16,438 bases of DNA from CAUZJO01 sp963580245 (lineage in GTDB: Bacteria; Sumerlaeota; Sumerlaeia; MVZB01), in contig CAUZJO010000108.1 of the NCBI GenBank assembly GCA_963580245.1, positions 1-16,438 on the forward strand, read 5' to 3'. Of this stretch, positions 7,119 through 14,394 are shown one piece after another. The position numbers and the translations under genes are program-made. A model generated the notes under the pieces. It saw only the letters and a list, made by a program, of their open reading frames with translations, was not told the origin of the DNA and ran no database searches. How positions within the stretch are numbered: the stretch's first letter is position 1; each line of letters opens with the position of its first letter.

Positions 7119-8198
7119 CTAGTTCCTACCCGGCCGCTCCCGCTCCGGAACGTTGCGATACACGTCCTCATAGGAATGGAACTGGTCCGCAATCACCGTC
7201 TCCCGCAGATTCTCTCTGGTAATCACGGTGACCTCCAGCATCACGGCCGGGACGTCTATCTTACCGTTATGCACGGCGTGGCGGGCGATTATCGGCTTGC
7301 CCATGGCCAGTTCGACGGCGACCTCGGCGACTTTGTTGGCAAGGTTCTTGATCGGCTTGTAGATGCTCATCGCCTGGGCACCGGCGGCGATGCGTTGGCA
7401 GGCGACCAGTTCGGCATCCTGTCCCGTCACCGCGACTTTCCCGCTCAAGCCCTCCTCGAGCAGCGCCTGAATCGCCCCGCCTGCCGTCCCGTCGTTGGTG
7501 GCCAGAATGGCGTCGAACGTTGCGCCGTGGTTGGTGATGGCGGCATTGGTGATCTTTTTCGCCATTTCGGGTTTCCAGTTCTCGGCCCAATCCTCGTGCA
7601 CCACCTCGATCCGGCCGCTGGCGATATAGGACGCGAGGACATTGTCCTGGCCCTGCTTGTACAGAAACGCGTTGTGGTCGGTCTTTGCCCCGTAAATCCG
7701 CACGATTCGGCTCTTACGATTCTTGGGCAGCGTGTCGACCAGGTATCGCGCCTGCATCTCCCCGATCCGCATGTTGTCGAACGAGATATACAGGTCGAGG
7801 TCGCAGTCGGTGATCAGACGGTCGTAGGCGATGACCGGCGTGTCGGCCTCGTGGGCCAAGTTCACCGCCTTGGCCATCGCCTTGCCATTGTGGGGAACGA
7901 TCACCAACACGTCGACATTGTTGCTCAGCAAGGCCTGGATATCCTGCATCTGCCGGGTATCGTCGCTATTGGCCGACTGCACCAAGACGCGTGCCCCCAG
8001 CGCCTCGGCCCGGGCCGTGAACAAGTCGCGATCCCGCTGCCAGCGCGCCTCTTTGAGCGTGTCCATCGACAGGCCGATGAGCAACTGATCGTTTTCCGCA
8101 TCGTCGCCGCGGCGGCCGTCGGACTGCCGCGAAAGCGACAGGCCGATAAGCACGCTGAGAATCAAGGACACGATGACTAGACTGATGCGCAGCTTCAT
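7119..8198 (-). CDS. xylF: Sugar-binding protein of ABC transporter, XylF-like
   Basis: A 359-residue periplasmic-binding protein of the ribose/xylose type (type I fold). XylF-like landmarks are GLSMDTLKEARWQRDRDLF near residue 42, VLVIVPHNGKAMAKAV, VIAYDRLI, ATNDGTAGGAIQAL, and TGQDAELVACQRI followed by MSIYKPI. The last phrases are especially close to D-xylose-binding proteins. The N-terminus (MKLRISLVIVSLILSVLIGL) is a hydrophobic export signal with no lipobox cysteine and no obvious AXA cleavage site, so the protein may stay membrane-anchored. It would capture sugar outside the inner membrane and deliver it to the XylGH-like complex. The gene follows the SDR gene by 56 bases and precedes xylG by two bases. 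Ligands other than xylose are possible in this family. Confidence 0.9.
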   Translation of the reverse strand: MKLRISLVIVSLILSVLIGLSLSRQSDGRRGDDAENDQLLIGLSMDTLKEARWQRDRDLFTARAEALGARVLVQSANSDDTRQMQDIQALLSNNVDVLVIVPHNGKAMAKAVNLAHEADTPVIAYDRLITDCDLDLYISFDNMRIGEMQARYLVDTLPKNRKSRIVRIYGAKTDHNAFLYKQGQDNVLASYIASGRIEVVHEDWAENWKPEMAKKITNAAITNHGATFDAILATNDGTAGGAIQALLEEGLSGKVAVTGQDAELVACQRIAAGAQAMSIYKPIKNLANKVAEVAVELAMGKPIIARHAVHNGKIDVPAVMLEVTVITRENLRETVIADQFHSYEDVYRNVPERERPGRN

Positions 8199-8254
8199 GG
8201 TGGATCCGTCGTTTGCCAGGGTGGGTGGCCTCAGGCCGGTCAGAGCGGAGTTTC

Positions 8255-9037
8255 TTAAAAGGTCTTGACCGCAGTGAACCCGGCATCGACCACAATGTTG
8301 GTTCCCGAGATGTAGCTGGAACGGTCGGAGGCCAAGAAGACAACGACTTCTCCGACCTCTTTCGTGGCGCCGATCCGACCCAGGACGTTCGCTTTGCGGA
8401 CTCTTTGCAGGAAATCTTCGGCGTCTTCCAGATTCATGTCCGCCAGGTCACGGGTGAGCATCGGCGTGTCAATCGTCCCCGGAGAGATGGCGTTGACCCG
8501 GATGCCGTCGCGGCCCGTTTCCAGGGCCAGGGTCCGGGCCGCGGCGATGACTCCCGCTTTTGCCGCCGCATAGACCACGCACCCCGACAATGAATGGGTC
8601 GCCTGGACTGATGAGGTAAATAGAATGCTACCCCCGCCCCGTTTGCGCATCTCCGCAATGGAATATTGCGCACAGAACAAGGCCCCTTTCAGGTCCACGT
8701 CCAGCAGGAGATCCATGTCGACTTCCTGCATCTTTTCCAGTTCGACATAGCACTCGACACCCGCATTGGCATGCATCACGTCGAGTCCGCCGTATTCGTC
8801 GTCGGCGCGTCGGACCATGTTTTTAACGTCTTCGGAGCGGCTCACATCCCCAAACTGCGCCACCGCGCGACCACCGGCCGCGATAATGGCGTCGACCGTG
8901 GCGCGCGCCGCCGACTCGACAACGTCGTTGACCACTACCGACGCGCCGGCCTCCGCCAAGGCGAGCGCCGAGCCGGCGCCAATCCCCGAACCGGCTCCCG
9001 TCACAATCGCCACTTTGCCATCCAGTTCAAGAGCCAT
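8255..9037 (-). CDS. Short-chain dehydrogenase/reductase, probably sugar or polyol dehydrogenase
   Basis: A 260-residue classical SDR. It has the cofactor motif TGAGSGIG (13-20), Asp38 at the end of the second strand (which favours NAD over NADP), the NAG motif (91-93), catalytic Ser142/143, Tyr156 and Lys160 (YAAAK), and the PG pair (186-187) after ISPGTIDTP. The C-terminal YISGTNIVVDAGF is also typical. The start is clear: an AAAGGAGGA ribosome-binding site (9042-9050) lies a few bases before the ATG. It is the first gene of the operon with the XylFGH-like transporter, so oxidation of the imported sugar or its lactone pathway is the likely role. The exact substrate is unknown, because SDRs with this layout act on many sugars, polyols and acyl compounds. 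Confidence 0.92.
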   Translation of the reverse strand: MALELDGKVAIVTGAGSGIGAGSALALAEAGASVVVNDVVESAARATVDAIIAAGGRAVAQFGDVSRSEDVKNMVRRADDEYGGLDVMHANAGVECYVELEKMQEVDMDLLLDVDLKGALFCAQYSIAEMRKRGGGSILFTSSVQATHSLSGCVVYAAAKAGVIAAARTLALETGRDGIRVNAISPGTIDTPMLTRDLADMNLEDAEDFLQRVRKANVLGRIGATKEVGEVVVFLASDRSSYISGTNIVVDAGFTAVKTF

Positions 9038-9093
9038 GAAGTCCTCCTTTCAAAACTCATCAAAAGGTCTTGCTCTACTGCGTTTCGTGGGGC

Positions 9094-9122
9094 ACATTAA
9101 CAAAAGTCACGTGTGAATTCAA
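9094..9122 (-). promoter_or_regulatory. Probable promoter of the SDR-xylFGH operon
   Basis: On the minus strand TTGAAT (9122-9117) and TAATGT (9099-9094) are separated by exactly 17 bases. The start point would be near 9087, leaving a leader of about 50 bases that ends in the AAAGGAGGA ribosome-binding site. The -35 box lies inside one of the paired 24-base sites, so a protein bound there could block or recruit RNA polymerase. Confidence 0.55.
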
Positions 9123-9136
9123 CGTACAAGAGCAAG
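9113..9136 (-). promoter_or_regulatory. Operator-like site, copy 1 (overlaps the -35 of the SDR promoter)
   Basis: The core on the minus strand is CTTGTACGTTGAATTCAC (9130-9113). Copy 2 on the plus strand at 9188-9205 matches it at 16 of 18 bases, and at 20 of 24 when six more upstream bases are included. Its position over the -35 box supports a regulatory role. Confidence 0.5.
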
Positions 9137-9181
9137 GGGGGCATCTCACGGTTTTAAGAGATGAGCCTCTTCGATTTCCGG

Positions 9182-9205
9182 TTTGCGCTTGTAAGTTGAA
9201 TGCAC
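9182..9205 (+). promoter_or_regulatory. Operator-like site, copy 2
   Basis: The core on the plus strand is CTTGTAAGTTGAATGCAC (9188-9205), the inverted partner of copy 1. The outer ends of the pair are 93 bases apart and the site centres are about 69 bases apart. This fits binding of one regulator to both sites, possibly with looping, to control the divergent hydrolase and transporter units. Confidence 0.5.
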
Positions 9206-9360
9206 GTTCAGCACCATGGTCTGAAGTGGCGGTGCCGACACCACTCAATGGTTGATTGACTATTGACACGAGCGTCAAGGCCTATCCGGCCCGCTCGGTT
9301 AAATGGGATTTCATGCGGCAATGTCCATTGCATACGGAATCGAACTGGAGGAAGAGAACG

Positions 9361-11622
9361 ATGAGCTGGCGATTCAAGCGCAATGCGGCGGTATCCCTGT
9401 TCTGTTGCCTGTTATGGATCGCGTCCCGGGACGCCGGGGCGGGTGAAATCTCCCTCAATCAGGCCGGCGTGGTCGTCGACGTTTCAGAAGCCTCGTATGT
9501 CCATTATACAATCTCGGAACTGCGGCGGCAGATTGAGCTGATGACCGGTTATGCCCCGGTTTTGTTTTATGATCTGGAGGAGGCACTGGAAACCGGCGAG
9601 GTCGAAGAACTCGGGCTTAAACTCCCTGTCAGTTCTCTGGTGGTGGTCGGGCGCGCGATGGCGGATCGTCTCGCACGGCTCCAGCCTGAAGTGACACCGA
9701 TCACGGATCATTATCCGGGAGACCAGGGGATCGTCCTCAAATCGATGCAGGCGGCCGGGGGCAGGGATATTGTCCTGGCCGCGGGCAGCGACCCGCACGG
9801 CACGAATTACGCCGTCATGGAATTGCGGCAATTGCTCACGGAATCACCCTCGGGGCTTGCCGTGTCCGACGCCCTGGACCTGCTGGACAGGCCCACGATA
9901 AAAGTGCGGGGTATGTACATACACCAGCACTGGCGCTTCAACTATCCCTATTGTCCGTGGAGTTGGTCGGTCGATGAATGGAAGCGCGTGGTCGATACGC
10001 TGGCCTATATGCGTTACAATCTGATGATCCCGATGTCCCATACGGACATCATGGCGCCGCGCGCCACTCCCAGTATCGCCGAAAAGGAATACCTGGACGG
10101 CCTGCGCGAGATTATTGATTACGCCCATCGCCGACGTGGGATGAAGGTGTGGCTGATGGAATCGGCGAATATTCTGCAGGATTCCCCGGAACTCGCGCGG
10201 CTGGCCCCGGAGCGCCGCGACCATTACATAGAAGAGTGGGTTTGGCCCGCCAAGCCCGAAGAGCCGAGGACGCCGGGCATGAAGGACCCAAGCAATCCCG
10301 AAGATTTTACCGCAATGATGGCTCAGCGGGAATCGGTGTTCCGGCATGTGCCGAATGCGGACGGCTATGGATGCATAACTTCTGATCCGGGGCGCAGGAT
10401 GCCCTGGTGCACCTCGGCCGAATTTGTGAACCTCTTTGTCGGTTACCGTGAATTACTGGAGCGGCATCACGAGCGTCCGGATGAAGTCACCCAGTTTATC
10501 TGGCTCAACGATGGCTGGGGCACGGGAACGCAGGAGGAAAACTGGCGCGATGTCATGAGCGACTGGGCGAAAAGGGTGAAGGGCCCCCGGAATTTTCAGA
10601 TCTGGTTCTGGGATCGGCAGGCGCCGGTCGCGCGGCAAGTGGGTGAAATGTCGCGGACATCGCTAATGACCCACGCTCTCACCGGCGGCGGCAATGATAT
10701 CGGTTTCACAAAGATCCATTTTGGCAAACAAGCCAAGTTCTCGGGCTCCGGCAACTTAACCTCTGCCGAGGGAATCCGGAAGGTCTTTGACCAGGTCGCC
10801 GAGTATCCCGAACTCGTGGGGATCACGGCAAACGCACTCACGTACCTGGTTGAGTTTCCAAATTTGTTCTTCTTTGGCAAGAACGCCGCATGGAGTAGCG
10901 AAAAAAAGGACGCGGATGACCTGACCATCCTGCAGGACGCGGCAAGGCACTTCTTTCCTGAGAATGCCGAACCGCTCGCGCAAGCCTGGGCTCAATTGAC
11001 GGCATCCGGTTCGGAGAACGCTTTTGCCGCCGCTGACCGGATTGAGGAATTGTTGGAAAATAACAAGACGGGAAGGGTCGGGACCATCGGGGCTTTTGTC
11101 TTTCCGCAATCGACACAGATCCTGGAGGACCTTGTCCAGATGGTTCGCATTCATGGGGCCGCGGAAAAGGTTCGCGAGGCGGTGGAGCGCAATACCGGCG
11201 TAGATGAAGTCCGGGCGGCCGCCCTTGACTGTATGCGAAAAATGCTCGATTGGCAGAAGGCAGTCGGTTATTTCGGCGCCTATGGTCCGGATAAAGTGGT
11301 GAGTTGGGACTGGTTCCGGATCGGTCCGGACTCCCAGACCGTGATCGATGCCTGGGAAGAATACATGCAGAACCGGGATGACCGGGAGCAATTACAGCGA
11401 AGCATATTTCAGGAGTTATGCATGAACGGTTATACCCATTGGATTGTTTACTCGCTGGTTGGCCAGCATTTGTGGGGTTTTCAGCCAGGGGGGTGGGGCG
11501 GATTTCTGCATTCGAATAAATTCAACGATAAGAAACACATCGATGCAATTCCGGAGACGCTGCCCAAGCAAAAGCAGGATGCGTTGAATTGGTATGAATG
11601 GTATCGTCAGGTTTTTGAATGA
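9361..11622 (+). CDS. Secreted glycoside-hydrolase-like protein (GH67/GH115/GH20-type architecture)
   Basis: The ATG at 9361 gives 753 residues and is chosen because GGAGG (9347-9351) sits nine bases before it and a signal peptide follows directly: MSWRFKRNAAVSLFCCLLWI, cleavage near AGA/GE at 27-28. Residues 30-175 form an alpha/beta domain with VVDVSEASYVHYTISELRRQ and GSDPHGTNYAVMELRQLL. These phrases are like those before the catalytic barrel of alpha-glucuronidases and hexosaminidases (GH67, GH115, GH20). A TIM-barrel-like section follows from about 180 (KVRGMYIHQHW, YMRYNLMIPMSHTDI, FIWLNDGWGTGT, FQIWFWDR), then a helical C-terminal part. It probably cleaves or binds a plant- or algal-type polysaccharide outside the cytoplasm. 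The family is uncertain and catalytic acids are not identified, so a non-catalytic role is possible. It lies divergent to the sugar-uptake operon, which supports a joint role. Confidence 0.75.
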   Translation: MSWRFKRNAAVSLFCCLLWIASRDAGAGEISLNQAGVVVDVSEASYVHYTISELRRQIELMTGYAPVLFYDLEEALETGEVEELGLKLPVSSLVVVGRAMADRLARLQPEVTPITDHYPGDQGIVLKSMQAAGGRDIVLAAGSDPHGTNYAVMELRQLLTESPSGLAVSDALDLLDRPTIKVRGMYIHQHWRFNYPYCPWSWSVDEWKRVVDTLAYMRYNLMIPMSHTDIMAPRATPSIAEKEYLDGLREIIDYAHRRRGMKVWLMESANILQDSPELARLAPERRDHYIEEWVWPAKPEEPRTPGMKDPSNPEDFTAMMAQRESVFRHVPNADGYGCITSDPGRRMPWCTSAEFVNLFVGYRELLERHHERPDEVTQFIWLNDGWGTGTQEENWRDVMSDWAKRVKGPRNFQIWFWDRQAPVARQVGEMSRTSLMTHALTGGGNDIGFTKIHFGKQAKFSGSGNLTSAEGIRKVFDQVAEYPELVGITANALTYLVEFPNLFFFGKNAAWSSEKKDADDLTILQDAARHFFPENAEPLAQAWAQLTASGSENAFAAADRIEELLENNKTGRVGTIGAFVFPQSTQILEDLVQMVRIHGAAEKVREAVERNTGVDEVRAAALDCMRKMLDWQKAVGYFGAYGPDKVVSWDWFRIGPDSQTVIDAWEEYMQNRDDREQLQRSIFQELCMNGYTHWIVYSLVGQHLWGFQPGGWGGFLHSNKFNDKKHIDAIPETLPKQKQDALNWYEWYRQVFE

Positions 11623-11680
11623 ACCATTGCCCTAAAAGGGTGGTACGAACAATATATCTTCTGGGATCTATATGGAAGCG

Positions 11681-11717
11681 GACGGGGGGCAAGACCGATA
11701 TGGCATCGTCCCCCGTC
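11681..11717. terminator. Hairpin between convergent genes, possible bidirectional terminator
   Basis: GACGGGGG (11681-11688) pairs with CCCCCGTC (11710-11717). A second small stem, CGAT/ATCG, lies inside the loop. It sits between the converging hydrolase gene and the two-module secreted protein gene. There is no T tract on either side, so the assignment rests only on position and stem strength. Confidence 0.4.
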
Positions 11718-11777
11718 GGTCAATCATCAGAAGTTCCAACCAAGGAGATCGGAGAAGGGGTTGACTCGCCCCGGCTG

Positions 11778-13418
11778 CTAATCATTGTATAGCTCCCAAT
11801 AATCAACAGGGTTGACCGCGGGGGGATCGGCGAGCAGGGCGATGTAATCCATCTCGAATTGCGTGGTGGTAATGTCGCCCACGTGAATCGCGCCGACTGT
11901 AATCAAGCTTGAAGCGATGGTGAAAACGCTTAGCGGGCCGCTACTCGGTGTGATGTCGGTCCAGGCCGGGCTGGTCGGGTTTGGATCAGAACCGTTCTGA
12001 TACCACAGCGTGATATCGCCCGCCGGATCGGCTTGGAACATAAGACCCTGGAGGGTATCGGGCACGTAAAGTTGCCCCGTATCCGTGCCTACGGCATTGT
12101 TCCCGTCCTCCGTAAACAAGATCTTGTTACCGTCTTCACCATCCAATTGGAACAGTCGGCTGCTGGTATCGCCGGTCGGGGAAGGGCCCCAACCACCACT
12201 AGGGCCCGATTCACCGGTGTGGATCCCAACAGACATCAGCCCGGAGCCCGGCATCTGGAAGATGCAGATAAAGGTGGTCGTGCCGGCCGTCAGCAGGCCG
12301 AATTTGGGGGTGACTTCGACAAACTGAGCTCCCGTCGAGCCGATTTGGGGGACTCCCAATCGCCCTTCGCCGGTGTAGTTGACCTGTGGCGCGCCGCCAT
12401 TGGGAATCCACGCGAGTTCGCCACAACATTCGAGCGGCACCGTCTCGGGCCAGCCGATATTAAACTGGGCGTGCGTAAAGGTATCCTCGATAATCGTGGT
12501 CGGCATGGATACAGGCGGCGGTGTCGGCAACGGCGTCGGGGTGGGCGTCGGCGTCGGGGATTCCGTCGGTACCGGGGTCTCCGTCGGCGTCGGGGTCGGC
12601 GTCGGGGCTACGCTTGGCTGAGAGAGCAGGGCGACATAATCGATCAGGAAATCACCGCCGGAGTTGGGGCCCAGGTGGATCGCGCCGACTTCGATGTCGC
12701 CTGCTCCACTCGTGATGAAACCGGTCACCGGGCCCGCGCCGTTAATCTCGGTCCAGGCCGAGCTGAGCGGGTTCGGATCGGCGCCGTCCTGATACCACAG
12801 CGTGGCATCGCCCGAATCATCGACCTGGAACATGAGACCCTGGAGGGTATTCGTCCTAATATTTGTCCCCGTATCCTCCGAGGCTCCGGCTGCATTGTCT
12901 CCGTCGTTCGTAAAGTAGATGTTGCGGTTTCCACCATCCAGTTGGAACATCCGGGTGCTGGTGGCGTTCGGAGCGGAAGGGCCCCAACCAGCGCTACCCA
13001 TGTCACCTTCGTGGAGACCAATAGAGATGATACCGGCCTCAGGCATCTCGAAGATGCAGATGAATGTAAAATCGTTGCCGGGCGGCAGACTTAATCCGTC
13101 GGCGGGGACCGTTGTGAGAAATTGAGCCCGCGTAGCACCGGTTTGAGGGATTGCTATTCGCCCGTCACCCGTATAATTGACGGTTGGCGCACCGCCGTTG
13201 CCCTGCCATTCGAGACCAGGAGGACCCACTTCTTCGAGCGGCTCGGTGCGGGGCCAGTCGAGAAGATGGGAGCTGCGCGAAAAGGTATCCCTGAGAATCG
13301 TGGTCTGTGCAATGACGGATGGGCTCGAAAAGCCCATCAAGAACGTCGATAAGATCGAAGCCGCCCATATCGATCGTGCGCCCTGACCAGACCTACTAAT
13401 CCTTTTTAACTGTCTCAC
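11778..13418 (-). CDS. Secreted two-module protein with Pro-Thr linker, family unknown
   Basis: The start is the GTG at 13418, not an upstream ATG: AAGGAG lies eight bases before it, and both leader and N-terminus align with the neighbouring paralogue. The protein has 546 residues. A signal peptide ends near SVIA/QTT (residue 37). Module 1 spans about 39-266, a Pro/Thr-rich linker about 271-303, and module 2 about 307-530, followed by the tail NPVDYWELYND. Shared module phrases are DTF, LEW/LAW, NGGAP-VNYTG-GR, FICIF-MP, GWGPS, FQLDG, FTxDG, TLQGLMFQ, LWYQ-G-DPNP and VGAIH-G. The rich alternation of short strands suggests a beta-sandwich of the lectin or LamG kind, which would fit carbohydrate or surface binding. 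I do not recognise the family. It is probably exported in a common transcript with the paralogue upstream. Confidence 0.8.
   Translation of the reverse strand: MRQLKRISRSGQGARSIWAASILSTFLMGFSSPSVIAQTTILRDTFSRSSHLLDWPRTEPLEEVGPPGLEWQGNGGAPTVNYTGDGRIAIPQTGATRAQFLTTVPADGLSLPPGNDFTFICIFEMPEAGIISIGLHEGDMGSAGWGPSAPNATSTRMFQLDGGNRNIYFTNDGDNAAGASEDTGTNIRTNTLQGLMFQVDDSGDATLWYQDGADPNPLSSAWTEINGAGPVTGFITSGAGDIEVGAIHLGPNSGGDFLIDYVALLSQPSVAPTPTPTPTETPVPTESPTPTPTPTPLPTPPPVSMPTTIIEDTFTHAQFNIGWPETVPLECCGELAWIPNGGAPQVNYTGEGRLGVPQIGSTGAQFVEVTPKFGLLTAGTTTFICIFQMPGSGLMSVGIHTGESGPSGGWGPSPTGDTSSRLFQLDGEDGNKILFTEDGNNAVGTDTGQLYVPDTLQGLMFQADPAGDITLWYQNGSDPNPTSPAWTDITPSSGPLSVFTIASSLITVGAIHVGDITTTQFEMDYIALLADPPAVNPVDYWELYND
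12510..12608 (-). repeat. Low-complexity Pro-Thr linker coding repeat
   Basis: The linker between the two modules (residues 271-303) is made of PT, PTP and TETPVPTESPTP units. On the plus strand this appears as imperfect GGCGTC/GTCGGG hexamers. Such linkers join binding modules in secreted proteins and often vary in length by slippage. Confidence 0.85.
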
Positions 13419-13478
13419 CGTTCTTTCTCCTTTTCTCGTTCGAGCCGTCCTCGCCTGAACATTTTGTGTCAAATAAGA

Positions 13479-13505
13479 GCATGCGGCGGGGTAGCCTCCG
13501 CATGC
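13479..13505 (-). terminator. Hairpin between the two tandem secreted-protein genes
   Basis: GCATGCGG (13479-13486) and CCGCATGC (13498-13505) form a perfect 8-base-pair stem with an 11-base loop. On the minus strand it is followed by TCTTATTT. It could end or attenuate transcription after the upstream paralogue, or protect its mRNA end. Confidence 0.45.
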
Positions 13506-13542
13506 CCTCATCGACAGTTTAGCCGACATAATGCCGCCAGTC

Positions 13543-14394
13543 CTAATCGAGCACGAATTCGGACAATTCGGCGGGGACCTTTTGCGCATCATGAAGCACG
13601 GCGACGTAATCAAGAAGTAAAGGCGAGGAGGCGCCGCCCACGTGGAGCGCGCCGACTTCTACGTCGCCCAGTCCGCTGCTGATGAAGCCGGTCAGCGGGC
13701 CGCCGCCCGGTGTGATCTGGGTCCAGCCCGGGCTGAGCGGGCTCGTTTCGGCGCCGTCCTGATACCACAGTGTGATATCGCTCCCTACCGTATCACTGAG
13801 AGCCTCGACGCAGAACATGAGCCCCTGGGAGGTACCCGGCGTAAAATCTTGCCCCGTATCCTCCCCTGCTCCAGCAGCAACGTCCCCATCGTCTGTAAAA
13901 TAGACATCGCCGGTTAGACCATCCAATTGGAACATCCGGGTGCTGGTCTCGCCAGCCGGGGAGGGGCCCCAACCAGCGGCGTCAGCATCGTGGAGCCCAA
14001 TAGACATCAGTCCGCCGGCAGGCATATTGAAAATGCAGATGAAGATAAGATTATTCCCGTCCGTCGGCAGGCTTAATCCGTCGCCAGGGACGGTTGTGAG
14101 AAACTGATCCCTCAGAGCGCCACCTTGGCGGATGGACATATTTCCGGCGCCATCGAAACTGATTGGCGGTCCGCCATTGCCCTGCCATTCGAGACCCGCG
14201 GGCCCAGTTTCGACCGGCTCGGTAGCAGGCCAGCCGAGATCAAGCATGGCGTGTGTAAAGGTATCCTCGAGAATCGTGGTCTGCGCCATGACGGATTGGC
14301 CCGAGAGGCCCAGCAAAAACGCCGACATCATCAAAGCCGCCAATATCGAGAGCGCGCCTTGACGGGAACTTCTACTTCTCTTTGACTGTCTCAT
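13543..14394 (-). CDS. Secreted single-module protein, paralogue of the two-module neighbour
   Basis: The start is the ATG at 14394, where GAGGAG (14403-14408) lies eight bases upstream; an ATG 36 bases earlier has no such site. The 283-residue product has a basic, then hydrophobic signal peptide (MRQSKRSRSSRQGALSILAA) ending near SVMA/QTT. One module of about 230 residues follows, with the same phrases as both modules of the downstream gene: DTFTHAML, GLEWQGNGG, FICIFNMP, GLMSIGLH, GWGPSPAGETSTRMFQLDG, FTDDGD, LWYQDGA and VGALHVG. A short tail, ELSEFVLD, ends it. The predicted fold is all-beta and the function is unknown; exported carbohydrate or surface binding is a reasonable guess. It stands between the pseudopilin gene and its own paralogue, all on one strand. 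Confidence 0.8.
   Translation of the reverse strand: MRQSKRSRSSRQGALSILAALMMSAFLLGLSGQSVMAQTTILEDTFTHAMLDLGWPATEPVETGPAGLEWQGNGGPPISFDGAGNMSIRQGGALRDQFLTTVPGDGLSLPTDGNNLIFICIFNMPAGGLMSIGLHDADAAGWGPSPAGETSTRMFQLDGLTGDVYFTDDGDVAAGAGEDTGQDFTPGTSQGLMFCVEALSDTVGSDITLWYQDGAETSPLSPGWTQITPGGGPLTGFISSGLGDVEVGALHVGGASSPLLLDYVAVLHDAQKVPAELSEFVLD

Larger units (their letters stand above)
9038..9360. promoter_or_regulatory. Divergent control region between SDR-xylFGH and the hydrolase gene
   Basis: A 323-base stretch separates two divergent transcription units. It contains a good promoter for the SDR operon (9094-9122), two near-identical 24-base sites in opposite orientation (9113-9136 and 9182-9205), and a small CATCTC/GAGATG inverted repeat between them (9142-9163). 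A TTG at 9256 could extend the hydrolase reading frame upstream but lacks a ribosome-binding site. No clear -35/-10 pair was found for the hydrolase direction. Confidence 0.6.

Noticed and set aside
7089..8180. Long plus-strand open frame (363 codons) opposite the xylF-like gene
   Set aside because: Composition (many His, Gln, Val, Gly) is that of an antisense shadow. The minus strand encodes a clear sugar-binding protein.
9263..9291. TTGACA at 9263-9268 as -35 box of the hydrolase gene
   Set aside because: No acceptable -10 box lies 15-19 bases downstream (the expected place reads CCGGCC).
9256..9360. Upstream extension of the hydrolase gene from TTG at 9256
   Set aside because: The ATG at 9361 has a proper ribosome-binding site and is directly followed by a signal peptide. 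The 35 extra residues would bury the signal peptide.
10756..11391. Minus-strand open frame (211 codons) inside the hydrolase gene
   Set aside because: No motif or ribosome-binding site; the plus strand is clearly coding.
12510..12608. Repeated GGCGTC/GTCGGG units considered as CRISPR or tandem regulatory repeat
   Set aside because: Units are very short, without spacers and in frame, coding for a Pro-Thr linker.
12033..13094. Long plus-strand open frame (353 codons) opposite the two-module secreted protein gene
   Set aside because: Rich in Arg/Gly from the complement of the Pro-Thr linker and GC-rich codons, with no motif. The minus-strand gene has a signal peptide, ribosome-binding site and paralogue.
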